DNA of 64,000 nt, taken from Pseudomonas sp. (GTDB lineage: Bacteria > Pseudomonadota > Gammaproteobacteria > Pseudomonadales > Pseudomonadaceae). Position numbers and translations under genes: made by a program. The DNA lies in contig NZ_JAUXXP010000025.1 in assembly GCF_030684895.1 (NCBI RefSeq), positions 1 through 64,000 of the forward strand, in the 5' to 3' direction. Shown one piece after another: positions 52,277 to 61,735 of this stretch (position 1 is its first letter; each line of letters opens with the position of its first letter). The notes below the pieces were generated by a model that saw only the letters and a list, made by a program, of their open reading frames with translations, made no database searches and was not told the origin of the DNA.

Positions 52277-53395
52277 TTACTCGTTGGAAGCCGGCTCATC
52301 ACTGTATTGCCGGGCGATCTGGGCGAAGGCTTCGCTGATCTGTTCAAAGCCATCGACGATATCCGGGTCAAAATGACTGCCGCGCCCCTCGCGGATGATC
52401 TCCAGGGCTTTTTCATGGCTAAAGGGCGGCTTGTACACCCGCCGTGAGATCAGCGCGTCATACACATCGGCCAGGGCCATCAAGCGCGCCGACAGCGGGA
52501 TCGCCTCCCCCACCAAGCCTTGTGGGTATCCGCTGCCGTCCCATTTTTCCTGGTGGCTAAGCGCAATTTCCTTGGCGTGGCGTAAAAAGGCGATGGACTC
52601 GCCCAGCTCCTGCTCGGCATGCACGATGGCGTCGCGGCCCAGGGTGGTGTGAGTTTTCATGATTTCAAACTCGTCAAAGTCGAGTTTGCCCGGTTTGAGC
52701 AAGATACTGTCGGGAATGCCGACCTTGCCGATGTCATGCAACGGCGCCGATTTGAATATCGACTGAATCGTGTCTGCGGTTAGTTCAGCGCTAAACCGTG
52801 GGTGCGTCTGCAGATGCTCCGCCAGCGCCTTGACATAGAACTGGGTGCGGCGAATGTGGTTGCCGGTTTCGTTGTCGCGGGTTTCCGCCAGGGAAGTAAT
52901 CGCCCGAATGGTCACATCCTGAATTGCCATCACTTCACGGGTGCGCTTTTCCACCTCGTGCTCAAGGAAAACATTCTGGTTCTGCAGCAAATCACGGGCG
53001 AACTTCAGTTGCAGCTGGGTGTGCACGCGGGCCAGAACAATCGCCGGGTTGATCGGCTTGCTAATGTAATCAACGGCGCCCAGGTCCAGGCCGATTTTCT
53101 CATCCTCGGCAGCGGTCATGGCGGTGAGGAAAATCACCGGAATCGTCGCAGTAGCAGCATCCTGCTGCAGGCGACGCAGCACCTCGTAGCCATCCAGCCC
53201 CGGCATCATGATGTCGAGCAGAATCAGATCGGGTTTGACCTCGCCACTGACAATCTGCAGCGCACGTTCGCCGCTGGGCGCCAGCTTGACCTTGTAGTCC
53301 TCGCGTAACAAACCGCTCATCAGCGAAAGGTTATCGGGGGTGTCATCCACCACCAGAATCGTCGGTTTATCTCTGCCGGCCAGTAGCCTGTCCAT
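52277..53395 (-). CDS. HD-GYP response regulator, c-di-GMP phosphodiesterase
   Basis: A 372-residue RpfG-like protein. Receiver with Asp61 in LILLDIMMPGLDGYE, coiled linker (FLEHEVEKRTREV), then HD-GYP: ETRDNETGNHIRRTQ, PLHDIGKVGIPD, LKPGKLDFDEFEIMKTH, and SHQEKWDGSGYPQGL, DVYDAL. All core metal-ligand motifs are present, so it should degrade c-di-GMP to GMP or pGpG, controlled by phosphorylation. Its start shares a base with the kinase stop (TAATG). Confidence 0.93.
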   Translation of the reverse strand: MDRLLAGRDKPTILVVDDTPDNLSLMSGLLREDYKVKLAPSGERALQIVSGEVKPDLILLDIMMPGLDGYEVLRRLQQDAATATIPVIFLTAMTAAEDEKIGLDLGAVDYISKPINPAIVLARVHTQLQLKFARDLLQNQNVFLEHEVEKRTREVMAIQDVTIRAITSLAETRDNETGNHIRRTQFYVKALAEHLQTHPRFSAELTADTIQSIFKSAPLHDIGKVGIPDSILLKPGKLDFDEFEIMKTHTTLGRDAIVHAEQELGESIAFLRHAKEIALSHQEKWDGSGYPQGLVGEAIPLSARLMALADVYDALISRRVYKPPFSHEKALEIIREGRGSHFDPDIVDGFEQISEAFAQIARQYSDEPASNE

Positions 53396-56300
53396 TACGT
53401 CGCGTCCTTACTCAGTGCCGGATTGCTGTGTATCGCCGCCCGTAAAACCGCCAGGGCGTCGTCCAGAATATAACTGTTGATGGCCCGCTCCAGCGCCGCA
53501 AACCCCGAGCCCAGCACCGCCTTGAACAAGGCCGCCTCCTGCTGGAACAACTCGATGGCATCGGCATCGTCATCACCGAGCAAGTACTCCAGGTGAGCCA
53601 CCAGTTGGCGTACACGCGGCCAGTCGATAGCACCGGCCGCGGCCTCCGTTACGGCTTGCGCGGGCAGCACCGCCTGCAGACGCGCGATCAACTCAGCGCA
53701 GCTTTCGCCCAGTGCGCTGAGCTGCACATCGAACTGGCTATCCGGCGGCCCTAGCCTGAGGCGGTCTTCCAGCACGCCGGCCTGTTCGGCCAGGCCATTG
53801 GCGCCAATGGTCGCGGCAGTACCTTTGAGGGTATGCAAGGCACGCAGGGCATCCTCGTGCAGGCCTTCGACAAGCAGACGTCGCGTCTGCTCAGCTGCAT
53901 CCGCCTGGCCCTGGACAAATTTGCGCAGCATCGACTCATAGGCCGTGCGCTTGTTGAGTACCCGGCGCAAGCCGCCCTGCACATCGACGCCGGCAATCGG
54001 AGGAAAACCCGCTTCAAGATGAGCCGGCGCTTGTGCCGCAGGCCGCGCTGCGACCTCTCCGACCGCAGCCGGCAACCATTTCAACAGCATCGCGAACAGC
54101 TCGTCCGGGTCGATGGGTTTGGCCAGGTGCGCATTCATGCCGGCGGCCAGGCACCGCTCGCGGTCGCTGCTCATGGCGTTGGCAGTCATGGCCAACACCG
54201 GCAGCTCAGCCCAGCGCGGATTAGCGCGGATCTGCTGGGTGGCGGTCAGGCCATCCATCACCGGCATCTGCATATCCATCAGCACCAGCTGGTAATCGTG
54301 CGCGGCCAGCATATCCAGGGCGACCTGGCCATTTTCGGCCACGGCAACGCAGACCCCGGCAGCCTCCAACAGGTCACGGCCGACCTGCTGGTTCAGCTCG
54401 TTATCATCCACCAGCAGCACCTGCGCGCCCTGCAGCGCGCTGAGGTCCTGCACGCTGACGTTACTGGCCGGGCGCAGGCTGCTCTCGCTGGCGCTGCTGC
54501 CGCCAAGAGCGCGAATCGCCGCGTCGAACAGCAACGACGGGCTCACCGGTTTAACCAGCAGCAAGGCAATCCCGGCCTGCTCAGCCTCATGGAAGACTTC
54601 TTCGCGACCATAAGCCGTAACGATCACCGGCTGCGGCGCAGGATCGAGCAAGGCCAGCTGGCGGCAGGTTTCCAGGCCATTGATGCCGGGCATTTTCCAA
54701 TCAACAAAGGCTGCCTCAAAGGGTGTGCCGGCAGCGCAGGCCTTGGCAGCAAGCTCCAGGGCCTGCTCGCCGCAGTCAGCTTCCGCCACCTGAAAACTCA
54801 TGGAACGCAGCAGGCTGGCATGGATATGCAGGGCCTGTGGGTTATCGTCCACCACCAGCACCCGGCGATTGCGCAAATCCGGGGTTGGCAGCAGCGACAG
54901 CACAGGTTTTGGCGCAGCAACCACGCCCAGATGAGCGGTAAACCAGAAGGTGCTGCCCTGCCCCAACACGCTGTCGACGCCGACTTCGCCATGCATCAGC
55001 TCGGCCAGCTTGCGCGAAATCGCCAGGCCCAGCCCGGTGCCGCCGTACTTGCGCGTGGTCGAACTATCGGCCTGCTGGAATGACTGAAACAACCGCGCCT
55101 GTTGTTCAGGCGAGAGGCCGATACCGGAGTCCTCGACCTCAAAGCGCACCTGAACGCCCTTGGCATCCTGTGCCAGCAGCCGCGCGCGAATCACCACGCC
55201 GCCCTGTTCGGTGAACTTGACCGCATTATTGGCGTAGTTGATCAGCACCTGGCCCAGGCGCAGCGGGTCGCCGATAAAACTCTCGGGCAGTTGCGGGTCA
55301 ATGTCGAAGATCAGTTCCAGATCCTTAGCAGCGCATTTCTCACCGATCAGGCTGGCCATGTTTTCCAGCACTGTGTGCAACTCGAACGGCACCGACTCGA
55401 CATCCAGCTTGCCGGCCTCGATCTTGCTCAGGTCGAGGATGTCGTTGATCAGCCCGAGCAGATGCTGGCCCGAACGCTGAATCTTCTCCACATAGTCGCG
55501 CTGCTTGGCAGTCAAGTCGCTGCTCAGCACCAAGTGGCTCATGCCGATTACTGCATTCATCGGCGTGCGAATCTCGTGGCTCATATTGGCCAGGAAGTCC
55601 GACTTCAGCTGCGATGCGCTTTCGGCCTTGGTCCGGGCGATCTGCAGTTCTTTTTCGTGTTCACGCAGCGTCTGGTTGGCCTCGGCCAGCTCCTGAGTGC
55701 GTTGCTGCACGCGCCCTTCAAGCACCTCTTCATTTTCCTGCAGGGCTTCCACCAACTTGCCCTGCGCCGCCAGCAGCTCGCGCTGGGCGCGCACGCGCTG
55801 GCGGGTCTGGCGCAGCATGGCGAGACCAAACATCAGGGTGAGAAAGCCTTGAAACAGGGTTAACGCCGTGGTGACCACAACCTGGGAACGCAACTCGGCG
55901 TTGCGCCCATCGACGGTACGCGCCGCCAGTTGCGCCGAGGTGTAGACGAGATCCTGAATATCGAACTGGAGCAGTTGCAGCTGCTCACGCAGCAAGCTGG
56001 CATTCAGCGGCGTGCCACGTCGAACAAAGTCTTCAAGTGCCGCATCGGCCGTGCGGATAAAGCTTTCCAAGGCTTGCAGGGTTTGCTGGTAGATCGCCTC
56101 ATCGCCCATCAGGCGCTGCGCCGACTCGGTCTGGATGGTGCTGACGCGACTGACGAAGATGTCGTAACGCAGCTGCAGCTCATCGATGCCGATACTGCCA
56201 AGCTGGTCAGACGCCTGATTGCGGCGCGACCTCACCGGATCAAGGATGTAGGCGTGCAGCGCATGATCAAAGCGCTGGTACTCGGTGCTCATCTGGGCAA

Positions 56301-56439
56301 AGGCCCACAGCGCGTTGTCGTCACCACTGCGCATAACCTCGCTGAGGCTGCGGTACTGGTGAGCGAGAATCGCCCCGATTGCCACGTATAGCAGCACCAG
56401 GCTGATGATCAACAGCCATAACAGGCGGAACTTGCGCAT
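53395..56439 (-). CDS. BarA-like hybrid histidine kinase with two receivers and Hpt
   Basis: A 1014-residue membrane kinase. TM1 at about 8-27, a helical periplasmic domain at about 28-187, TM2 at about 188-209, coiled coil, HisKA with His288 in [16 protein letters not shown], HATPase with [12 protein letters not shown] (N), VEDSGIGLS and GGTGLGLAI. Two receivers follow (RVLVVDDN with [20 protein letters not shown] with [11 protein letters not shown]) and a C-terminal Hpt with [12 protein letters not shown]. No PAS or HAMP domain is seen. It starts two bases after the periplasmic SUOX-fold gene and overlaps the HD-GYP gene, which suggests ligand input from the former and phosphotransfer to the latter. 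Confidence 0.93.
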   Translation of the reverse strand: MRKFRLLWLLIISLVLLYVAIGAILAHQYRSLSEVMRSGDDNALWAFAQMSTEYQRFDHALHAYILDPVRSRRNQASDQLGSIGIDELQLRYDIFVSRVSTIQTESAQRLMGDEAIYQQTLQALESFIRTADAALEDFVRRGTPLNASLLREQLQLLQFDIQDLVYTSAQLAARTVDGRNAELRSQVVVTTALTLFQGFLTLMFGLAMLRQTRQRVRAQRELLAAQGKLVEALQENEEVLEGRVQQRTQELAEANQTLREHEKELQIARTKAESASQLKSDFLANMSHEIRTPMNAVIGMSHLVLSSDLTAKQRDYVEKIQRSGQHLLGLINDILDLSKIEAGKLDVESVPFELHTVLENMASLIGEKCAAKDLELIFDIDPQLPESFIGDPLRLGQVLINYANNAVKFTEQGGVVIRARLLAQDAKGVQVRFEVEDSGIGLSPEQQARLFQSFQQADSSTTRKYGGTGLGLAISRKLAELMHGEVGVDSVLGQGSTFWFTAHLGVVAAPKPVLSLLPTPDLRNRRVLVVDDNPQALHIHASLLRSMSFQVAEADCGEQALELAAKACAAGTPFEAAFVDWKMPGINGLETCRQLALLDPAPQPVIVTAYGREEVFHEAEQAGIALLLVKPVSPSLLFDAAIRALGGSSASESSLRPASNVSVQDLSALQGAQVLLVDDNELNQQVGRDLLEAAGVCVAVAENGQVALDMLAAHDYQLVLMDMQMPVMDGLTATQQIRANPRWAELPVLAMTANAMSSDRERCLAAGMNAHLAKPIDPDELFAMLLKWLPAAVGEVAARPAAQAPAHLEAGFPPIAGVDVQGGLRRVLNKRTAYESMLRKFVQGQADAAEQTRRLLVEGLHEDALRALHTLKGTAATIGANGLAEQAGVLEDRLRLGPPDSQFDVQLSALGESCAELIARLQAVLPAQAVTEAAAGAIDWPRVRQLVAHLEYLLGDDDADAIELFQQEAALFKAVLGSGFAALERAINSYILDDALAVLRAAIHSNPALSKDAT

Positions 56440-56441
56440 GG

Positions 56442-56957
56442 CTATTTGATCTGCAGGGCGCGCAGTTGCCAGGCCGAGCGATTATAAAAAGTCGCAGCCT
56501 GCAGCTCGGCTTTGCTATCGAACGGGTAAACCAGAAACAGCGGGCCCTTTTCGCGCACGGGCATGGGCTGGCCATTCATCAGAATCGCCACAATCAGGTC
56601 GTATTTAATCGCGTCGCTGAAGGGAATCTCGGTGCGGTAGTCATTCAGGGCAATCGCGGTAATGCCCTCGCCTTTGGCCCCGGCGGCAGCCAGCACATCA
56701 CGCAGCAAGGGACCTGTGAAATTCACCGGTTCGGCATACCAGGGGGTTTGCGTGGTGAAACTGCGCTGCGGTAAAGCTTGCAGCATCGCCATATCGAACA
56801 CGGCTTGCTGCTGCATATTCGGCTGTGTCACCAACCCGGAAATACTCAGCACAGCAGGGCCGATGGGCTTGTCGAGCGCCAGACTCAGGCCCGAAAACAG
56901 TAGCAATGTGCTCAGCGCAAGCGCCTGCAGGTGATAGTGGCTGGTAGACACAGGCAT
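56442..56957 (-). CDS. Periplasmic molybdopterin-domain (SUOX-fold) protein without cysteine, PruR-like
   Basis: A 171-residue secreted protein (signal with [16 protein letters not shown]). The mature part is a small sulfite-oxidase-type molybdopterin fold: [44 protein letters not shown] and [11 protein letters not shown]. There is no Cys at all, so the Mo-ligating residue of true enzymes is missing. This matches the periplasmic pterin-binding PruR group that controls signalling proteins in Agrobacterium. It is first in the operon with the hybrid kinase and HD-GYP genes. The start could also be GTG 56951, which has better spacing to GAGGGGA. Confidence 0.82.
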   Translation of the reverse strand: MPVSTSHYHLQALALSTLLLFSGLSLALDKPIGPAVLSISGLVTQPNMQQQAVFDMAMLQALPQRSFTTQTPWYAEPVNFTGPLLRDVLAAAGAKGEGITAIALNDYRTEIPFSDAIKYDLIVAILMNGQPMPVREKGPLFLVYPFDSKAELQAATFYNRSAWQLRALQIK

Positions 56958-57145
56958 TCCCCTCAACATCCATTATTCGGAGATGACACGGCAGGCAGCA
57001 GCACTGTCCATGACAACCATTCGTGCAGAGCAGCGAATGATTCTCGAAGCGTAGAACAGTTGCTCGCCACCAGCCGTGTTTGTGCCGATTAATGCATGAG
57101 TTTGAGAGGCAACGCCAGCACTTTGGCGATGCCTGCCGGCCTGAA

Positions 57146-58327
57146 TCAGGCCACCACTTTGGCCGCCTTGAGCTGGGCGATCTGCTCGGCGTTGTAGCCC
57201 AGCTCTATCAGCACCTCGCTGGTGTGCGCGCCCAGGGTTGCACCGATATGCCGGGGCGCGGGCAAGGCGCTGGAAAACTTGATCGGGCAGGCGATCTGCG
57301 CCTGTGGGCCACTGCCCGCACGCGGCACTTCGGTGACCAGGCCGCGAGCCTTGATCTGCGGGTGTTCGACCGCCTCGCTGAGGTTAAGCATGGGCTCCAC
57401 GCAGGCATCCAGGCCGGCGAACACCTGGCTCCATTCAGCGAAATCGCGTTTCTCGAACTCGATTTCGATCTCACGCTTGAGCGCCTGCTGATCCTCCGGC
57501 TTCTGCGACAGGCCACGCGCGGCCAGCTCCGGGCGGCCGATGGCGGCGCAGAATTGCTGCATGAATTGCGGCTCCAGGCTGCCGACCGAGAACCAGCGAC
57601 CGTCGCGGGTGCGGTAGTAGTCGTAGAAGCTGCCGCCGTTGAGCGCCTGGTTTTCCATCGCCGGCTCCACGCCAGCCGCCAGATAACCCGCACCGGCCAT
57701 GCCGTGCAGGCTGAAGGCGCAGTCGGTCATGCTGATATCCACCTGCTGGCCAAGCCCCGTGGCCTGACGCTGGATCACTGCCGCGAGCAGGCCGATCACC
57801 CCATGCAGCGAGCCGCCGGCGATATCCGCCGCCTGGATGCCCAACGGCAGCGGCCCGGTTTCGCGGCGGCCGGTGTAACTGGCGATACCGGCCAGGGCCA
57901 GGTAGTTGATGTCATGGCCGGCGCGGTCTTTGTACGGCCCGCTCTGGCCGTAGCCGGTGATCGACACATAGATCAGCCTGGGGTTGATCGCCTTCAGCGC
58001 TTCATAACCCACTCCTAGCTTGTCCATCACCCCAGGGCGGAACTGCTCCAGCACAATGTCGTACTCGGCCACCAGCTGTTTGACCATTTCCACCGCCTCG
58101 GCCTGTTTCAGGTCCAGGGCGATGCAGCGCTTGTTGCGATTGAGATAGGCATGGCTGGCCGATACGCCGCCATCGTGCGGCGGCAGTACGCGCACCAGAT
58201 CCATGCGCGAAGGCGACTCGACCCGCAGCACTTCAGCGCCCATGTCAGCTAGCAGCAGCGAGGCAAACGGCCCGGGCAACAGGGTGGAGAAATCCAGCAC
58301 TTTCAGTGACGACAGCGGGCCTTGCAT
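57146..58327 (-). CDS. CaiB/BaiF family CoA-transferase or racemase
   Basis: A 393-residue family III CoA-transferase. LKVLDFSTLLPGPFASLLLADMGAEVLRVE, LNRNKRCIALDLK, ITGYGQSGPYKDRAGHDINYLALAG with the catalytic Asp, and VDISMTDCAFSL. The alpha-methylacyl-CoA racemase subgroup is the best fit. It lies on the same strand as an acyl-CoA ligase and an acyl-CoA dehydrogenase, suggesting breakdown of a branched or unusual carboxylic acid. AGGAG precedes the start. Confidence 0.9.
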   Translation of the reverse strand: MQGPLSSLKVLDFSTLLPGPFASLLLADMGAEVLRVESPSRMDLVRVLPPHDGGVSASHAYLNRNKRCIALDLKQAEAVEMVKQLVAEYDIVLEQFRPGVMDKLGVGYEALKAINPRLIYVSITGYGQSGPYKDRAGHDINYLALAGIASYTGRRETGPLPLGIQAADIAGGSLHGVIGLLAAVIQRQATGLGQQVDISMTDCAFSLHGMAGAGYLAAGVEPAMENQALNGGSFYDYYRTRDGRWFSVGSLEPQFMQQFCAAIGRPELAARGLSQKPEDQQALKREIEIEFEKRDFAEWSQVFAGLDACVEPMLNLSEAVEHPQIKARGLVTEVPRAGSGPQAQIACPIKFSSALPAPRHIGATLGAHTSEVLIELGYNAEQIAQLKAAKVVA

Positions 58328-58353
58328 AACAGCTCCTCAGGGAATTCAATCCC

Positions 58354-58410
58354 GTAGCCCGGATGCAATCCGGGGAATATCAACAGATTCCCGGATTACA
58401 TCCGGGCTAC
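58354..58410. repeat. GTAGCCCGGATG-type inverted repeat, copy 3
   Basis: Left arm GTAGCCCGGATGCAATCCGGGG, right arm CCCGGATTACATCCGGGCTAC; near-perfect mirror images. It fills the gap between the CoA-transferase and the acyl-CoA ligase genes. Confidence 0.88.
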
Positions 58411-58417
58411 CCAGCGC

Positions 58418-60055
58418 TCACTGCCAGTGCAGCGGCTGCTTGGCATCCAGCTCGCTGAGCTGGTCGGCAAAGCGTGCTTCCAGTACGTTGCGACGGATTT
58501 TCATGGTCGGCGTCATGCAGCCGTTGTCCACGGTCCAGGCCTCGCGCACCAACACAAAGTGGCTAAGCCGCTCATGGGCCTCAAGTTGGGCATTAAGCTG
58601 CGCCAAGGTCTGCGCCAGATCAGCCGCCACCTGCTCGCGGGCCTGCTCACGGGCCGCTGGCGACAGTTCGATCAACGCCAATGGTTGATCCAGATTACTG
58701 CCCATCAGGCACACCTGCTCGACCCAGAGGTTCTTGGCGATCTCGCCTTCAATCGGCGCCGGGGCGATGTACTTGCCCTTGCTGGTCTTGAAGATGTCCT
58801 TCACCCGCCCGGTGATTTTCAGGTAACCGGCCGCATCCACCTCGCCCTTGTCGCCAGTGTGCAGCCAGCCATCGGTGATGGTTTCGGCGGTTTTCTCCGG
58901 GTCCTGGTAGTAGCCCAACATCAGGCTCGGGCAACGCAGGAGAATTTCGCCATTCTCGGCAATACGCAATTCATTACCCGGCATCGGCCGGCCCACGGTG
59001 CCAAAACGCACCTGCCCCGGCCGGTTGAAACAGCCATAGGCCAGGTGCTCGGTCATGCCGTAGCCCTCGCAGATGGTGATGCCGATGCTCTGATACCAGT
59101 CGAGCAAGGCACGCGGAATCGCCGCCGCGCCGCTGACCAGAATGCGCGCGCGGTCCAGCCCCAAACCTTTGCGAATCTTGCGCGCGACCAGGCCGCCGAT
59201 CAGCGGAATGCCCAGCAACCGCGCCAGCTTGGGCTGCGGCAGTTTCTCCAGCACGCCCTGTTGAAAACGCGTCCACAGCCGTGGCACGGAGAAGAATACG
59301 GTCGGTCGTACATGGCGCAGGTCGCTGGCAAAGGTTTCCAACGACTCGACAAACGCCACCCGCCCGCCGCTGTAGAGCGCATTCATTTCCACCAGAAAAC
59401 GCTCGGCGGCGTGCGACAGCGGCAGATAGGAGAAGTACTGATCCTGCTCGGTAATCTGCAGTTCTTTAACCGAGCGCCCGCCGGCAATGGCAAAGGCCTT
59501 GGCCGAGAGCATCACGCCCTTGGGCTGGCCGGTGGTGCCGGAGGTATAGAGGATGCTCAGCAACTCATCCGGCGCCTGCCTGTGGCCATCGCGTAACGGC
59601 TGATGCGCTGCCAGCAAGGCATGCCAGCCGTGACTGGCCTCAATGGTCGGGTACGGCATGGCGACCCGCATGACTTCAGCGGGGATGCCCGGCGCCAGCT
59701 TGGCCGGCTCATCCAGCTTGCCGAGGAAGATCGCCTTGCACTGCGAATGGCGCAGCACGTAATCGATGCTCTCGGCCGACTGCAACGGATACAGGGGCAC
59801 GCTGATCAGCCCGGCGAGCATGATCGCCAGGTCGGCGATGATCCACTCGGCGCAGTTCTTCGCCAACAGCGCCACCCGATCCCCCGGCACGCAACCCAGC
59901 GCGTGCAAGGCCGTGGCCATGCGCCGCGCCTGATCATCCACCTGCGCCCAGGTGAAGTCATGCCACTGGCCGTTTACCGGCTGGCTGAGCCAGACCGCGT
60001 CGGGGCGTTTCTCAACCCAGAGCGCCAGGCGCTCCAGGGGCAGTTGATCCGTCAT
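58418..60055 (-). CDS. AMP-dependent acyl-CoA ligase (long-chain type)
   Basis: A 545-residue ANL enzyme that activates a carboxylic acid with ATP and CoA. P-loop LYTSGTTGQPKGVML at about 165-180, EGYGMTEHLAYG, GWLHTGDKGEVDAAGYLKITGRVKD and the C-terminal Lys region TSKGKYIAPAPIE. The large insert and the FEAL-type layout match long-chain acyl-CoA synthetases. The exact substrate is unknown. It sits between the CoA-transferase and the dehydrogenase in the same catabolic cluster. Confidence 0.93.
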   Translation of the reverse strand: MTDQLPLERLALWVEKRPDAVWLSQPVNGQWHDFTWAQVDDQARRMATALHALGCVPGDRVALLAKNCAEWIIADLAIMLAGLISVPLYPLQSAESIDYVLRHSQCKAIFLGKLDEPAKLAPGIPAEVMRVAMPYPTIEASHGWHALLAAHQPLRDGHRQAPDELLSILYTSGTTGQPKGVMLSAKAFAIAGGRSVKELQITEQDQYFSYLPLSHAAERFLVEMNALYSGGRVAFVESLETFASDLRHVRPTVFFSVPRLWTRFQQGVLEKLPQPKLARLLGIPLIGGLVARKIRKGLGLDRARILVSGAAAIPRALLDWYQSIGITICEGYGMTEHLAYGCFNRPGQVRFGTVGRPMPGNELRIAENGEILLRCPSLMLGYYQDPEKTAETITDGWLHTGDKGEVDAAGYLKITGRVKDIFKTSKGKYIAPAPIEGEIAKNLWVEQVCLMGSNLDQPLALIELSPAAREQAREQVAADLAQTLAQLNAQLEAHERLSHFVLVREAWTVDNGCMTPTMKIRRNVLEARFADQLSELDAKQPLHWQ

Positions 60056-60188
60056 CGCAATCCCTCGTTCTTATTGTTTTGCAGACATGAACGTTAGCGC
60101 TTGAACAACAATCCGGTACTCGCTCGGATTAACTCCTGGGAAACTAAATATTGTGCGTTGTCCCAATTACATGTCGTACGCAGCTTAT

Positions 60189-60353
60189 GTAGGGTGGGTT
60201 AGCGACGCTGAACGCTGTTCGAAAATCCAAATGCGATAGCGGCGCGGCGCGTAACCCACCAGGCGATAGAACGCGTTGCGCCGATGGTGGGTTACGCCGC
60301 AGCCCGAGTGGCGTGATGCTTGGCAGTGCTGACATGCGGCTAACCCACCCTAC
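60189..60353. repeat. GTAGGGTGGGTTAG-type inverted repeat, copy 3 (double unit)
   Basis: Two adjoining inverted units: GTAGGGTGGGTTAGCG ... GTAACCCACC (60189-60262) and GGTGGGTTACGCC ... CTAACCCACCCTAC (about 60285-60353). Outer ends are mirror images. It occupies most of the 380-base gap between ligase and dehydrogenase; the rest of that gap shows nothing recognisable. Confidence 0.85.
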
Positions 60354-60435
60354 GAATTAATGCGTTCTAGACATCGTGGCAGGCCCGCACGATTCAACAC
60401 ATAACGGGTACGTAGCCTTTGTAAAACCCCGTTAT

Positions 60436-61575
60436 TCAAAGCTTCATCCCACGGCTGATGATCTCTTTCATGATCTCCGAGGTGCCGGCGAAGATGCGCT
60501 GGATGCGCGCGTTCGCGTACATTTTGCAGATTGGGTATTCCCACATATAACCCCAACCGCCGTGCAGTTGCACACCCTCATCGACCACCTTGCACAGCAG
60601 CTCGGTGGTGAACAGCTTGGCCTCGGCGGCCACTTCCGGGGTGAGTTTTTTCTCGTTGTGGTCGGTTACGCAGCGGTCGACAAACACCTGCGCCACGTCG
60701 ATCTGCGTGCGCATCTCGGCCAGCTTGAAACGGGTGTTCTGGAAGTGCGAGATCGGCCGGTCGAAAGCCTTGCGTTCTTTCACGTAATCGATGGTGGTCT
60801 GCAGCGCCGCCTCGGCCGCCGCCACTGCGCCGCAGGCATTGGTCAGGCGTTCCTGGGCGAGCATATTCATCAGGTAGAAGAAGCCGCCCTTGGCGTCGCC
60901 CAGCAGGTTGGCCTTGGGCACCTTGACGTTATTGAAGAACAGCTCGGCGGTGTCCTGGCTCTTCATGCCGAGTTTTTCCAGGTTCTTGCCGCGCTCGAAA
61001 CCCGGCATGCCGCGCTCAACCAGAAACAGGCCCATGGCGTGCTTGTTGGCTGGATCGGTCTTGGCCGCCACGATCACCACATCGGCCAGCAAACCATTGG
61101 AGATAAACACCTTGGAGCCGTTAAGCACGTAGTGATCACCCTGATCCACCGCGCTGGTGCGCATGCCGGCGAGGTCCGAGCCGGCGCTCGGTTCGGTCAT
61201 CGCCACCGCGAGAATCAGCTCGCCGCTGATGATGCCCGGCATAAAGCGCGCCTTCTGTTCGGCATTGCCGTACTCGGCGATATAGGGGCCGCACAGCGCT
61301 GAGTGCAGCGGCAGCATAAAGCCCGGCTCGTTAATCTTCGCCAGCTCCTCACACATGATCTGCTCGTAACGGAAGTCCTTGAGCCCGGCGCCGCCGTACT
61401 CCTCATCCGCCCAGGGCAGGAGAAAGCCCATGTCGCCGGCCTTCTTCCACACCTCGCGGCTGACCACACCAGCTGCTTCCCATTCATCCTGATGTGGCAC
61501 CACTTCCTTTTTCAGAAAGGCGGCAAAAGCGTCGCGGAACATAGTGTGTTCGGTGTCGAAAATAAGGCGCTGCAT
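60436..61575 (-). CDS. Acyl-CoA dehydrogenase
   Basis: A 379-residue FAD enzyme. VAMTEPSAGSDLAGMRT is the flavin/substrate signature, ITNG-like VFISNGLLADVVIVAAKT, and the catalytic Glu region near the C-terminus reads QLHGGWGYMWEYPICKMYANARIQRIFAGTSEIM. It oxidises an acyl-CoA at the alpha-beta bond and passes electrons to ETF. GGGAG precedes the start. Divergent from an AraC regulator, which probably controls it. Confidence 0.94.
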   Translation of the reverse strand: MQRLIFDTEHTMFRDAFAAFLKKEVVPHQDEWEAAGVVSREVWKKAGDMGFLLPWADEEYGGAGLKDFRYEQIMCEELAKINEPGFMLPLHSALCGPYIAEYGNAEQKARFMPGIISGELILAVAMTEPSAGSDLAGMRTSAVDQGDHYVLNGSKVFISNGLLADVVIVAAKTDPANKHAMGLFLVERGMPGFERGKNLEKLGMKSQDTAELFFNNVKVPKANLLGDAKGGFFYLMNMLAQERLTNACGAVAAAEAALQTTIDYVKERKAFDRPISHFQNTRFKLAEMRTQIDVAQVFVDRCVTDHNEKKLTPEVAAEAKLFTTELLCKVVDEGVQLHGGWGYMWEYPICKMYANARIQRIFAGTSEIMKEIISRGMKL

Positions 61576-61735
61576 GCGGGTGTGCTCCCTGAGCTGAAGT
61601 CGTGCAGCAGGTTAGGCCCCACGCCCCTGCCGCCTCAATGACCCATGCGCTCAGCCTGGATTGACCCAATCGCTCGACCGGCTTGTCGGCGGCGCAGTGT
61701 GCTGCCTACCATCGGCGTACTTTCAAGGAGCCGTC

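Noticed and set aside
53833..55083. 416-codon plus-strand frame inside the hybrid kinase gene
   Set aside because: The opposite strand encodes clear receiver and ATPase domains in the same region.
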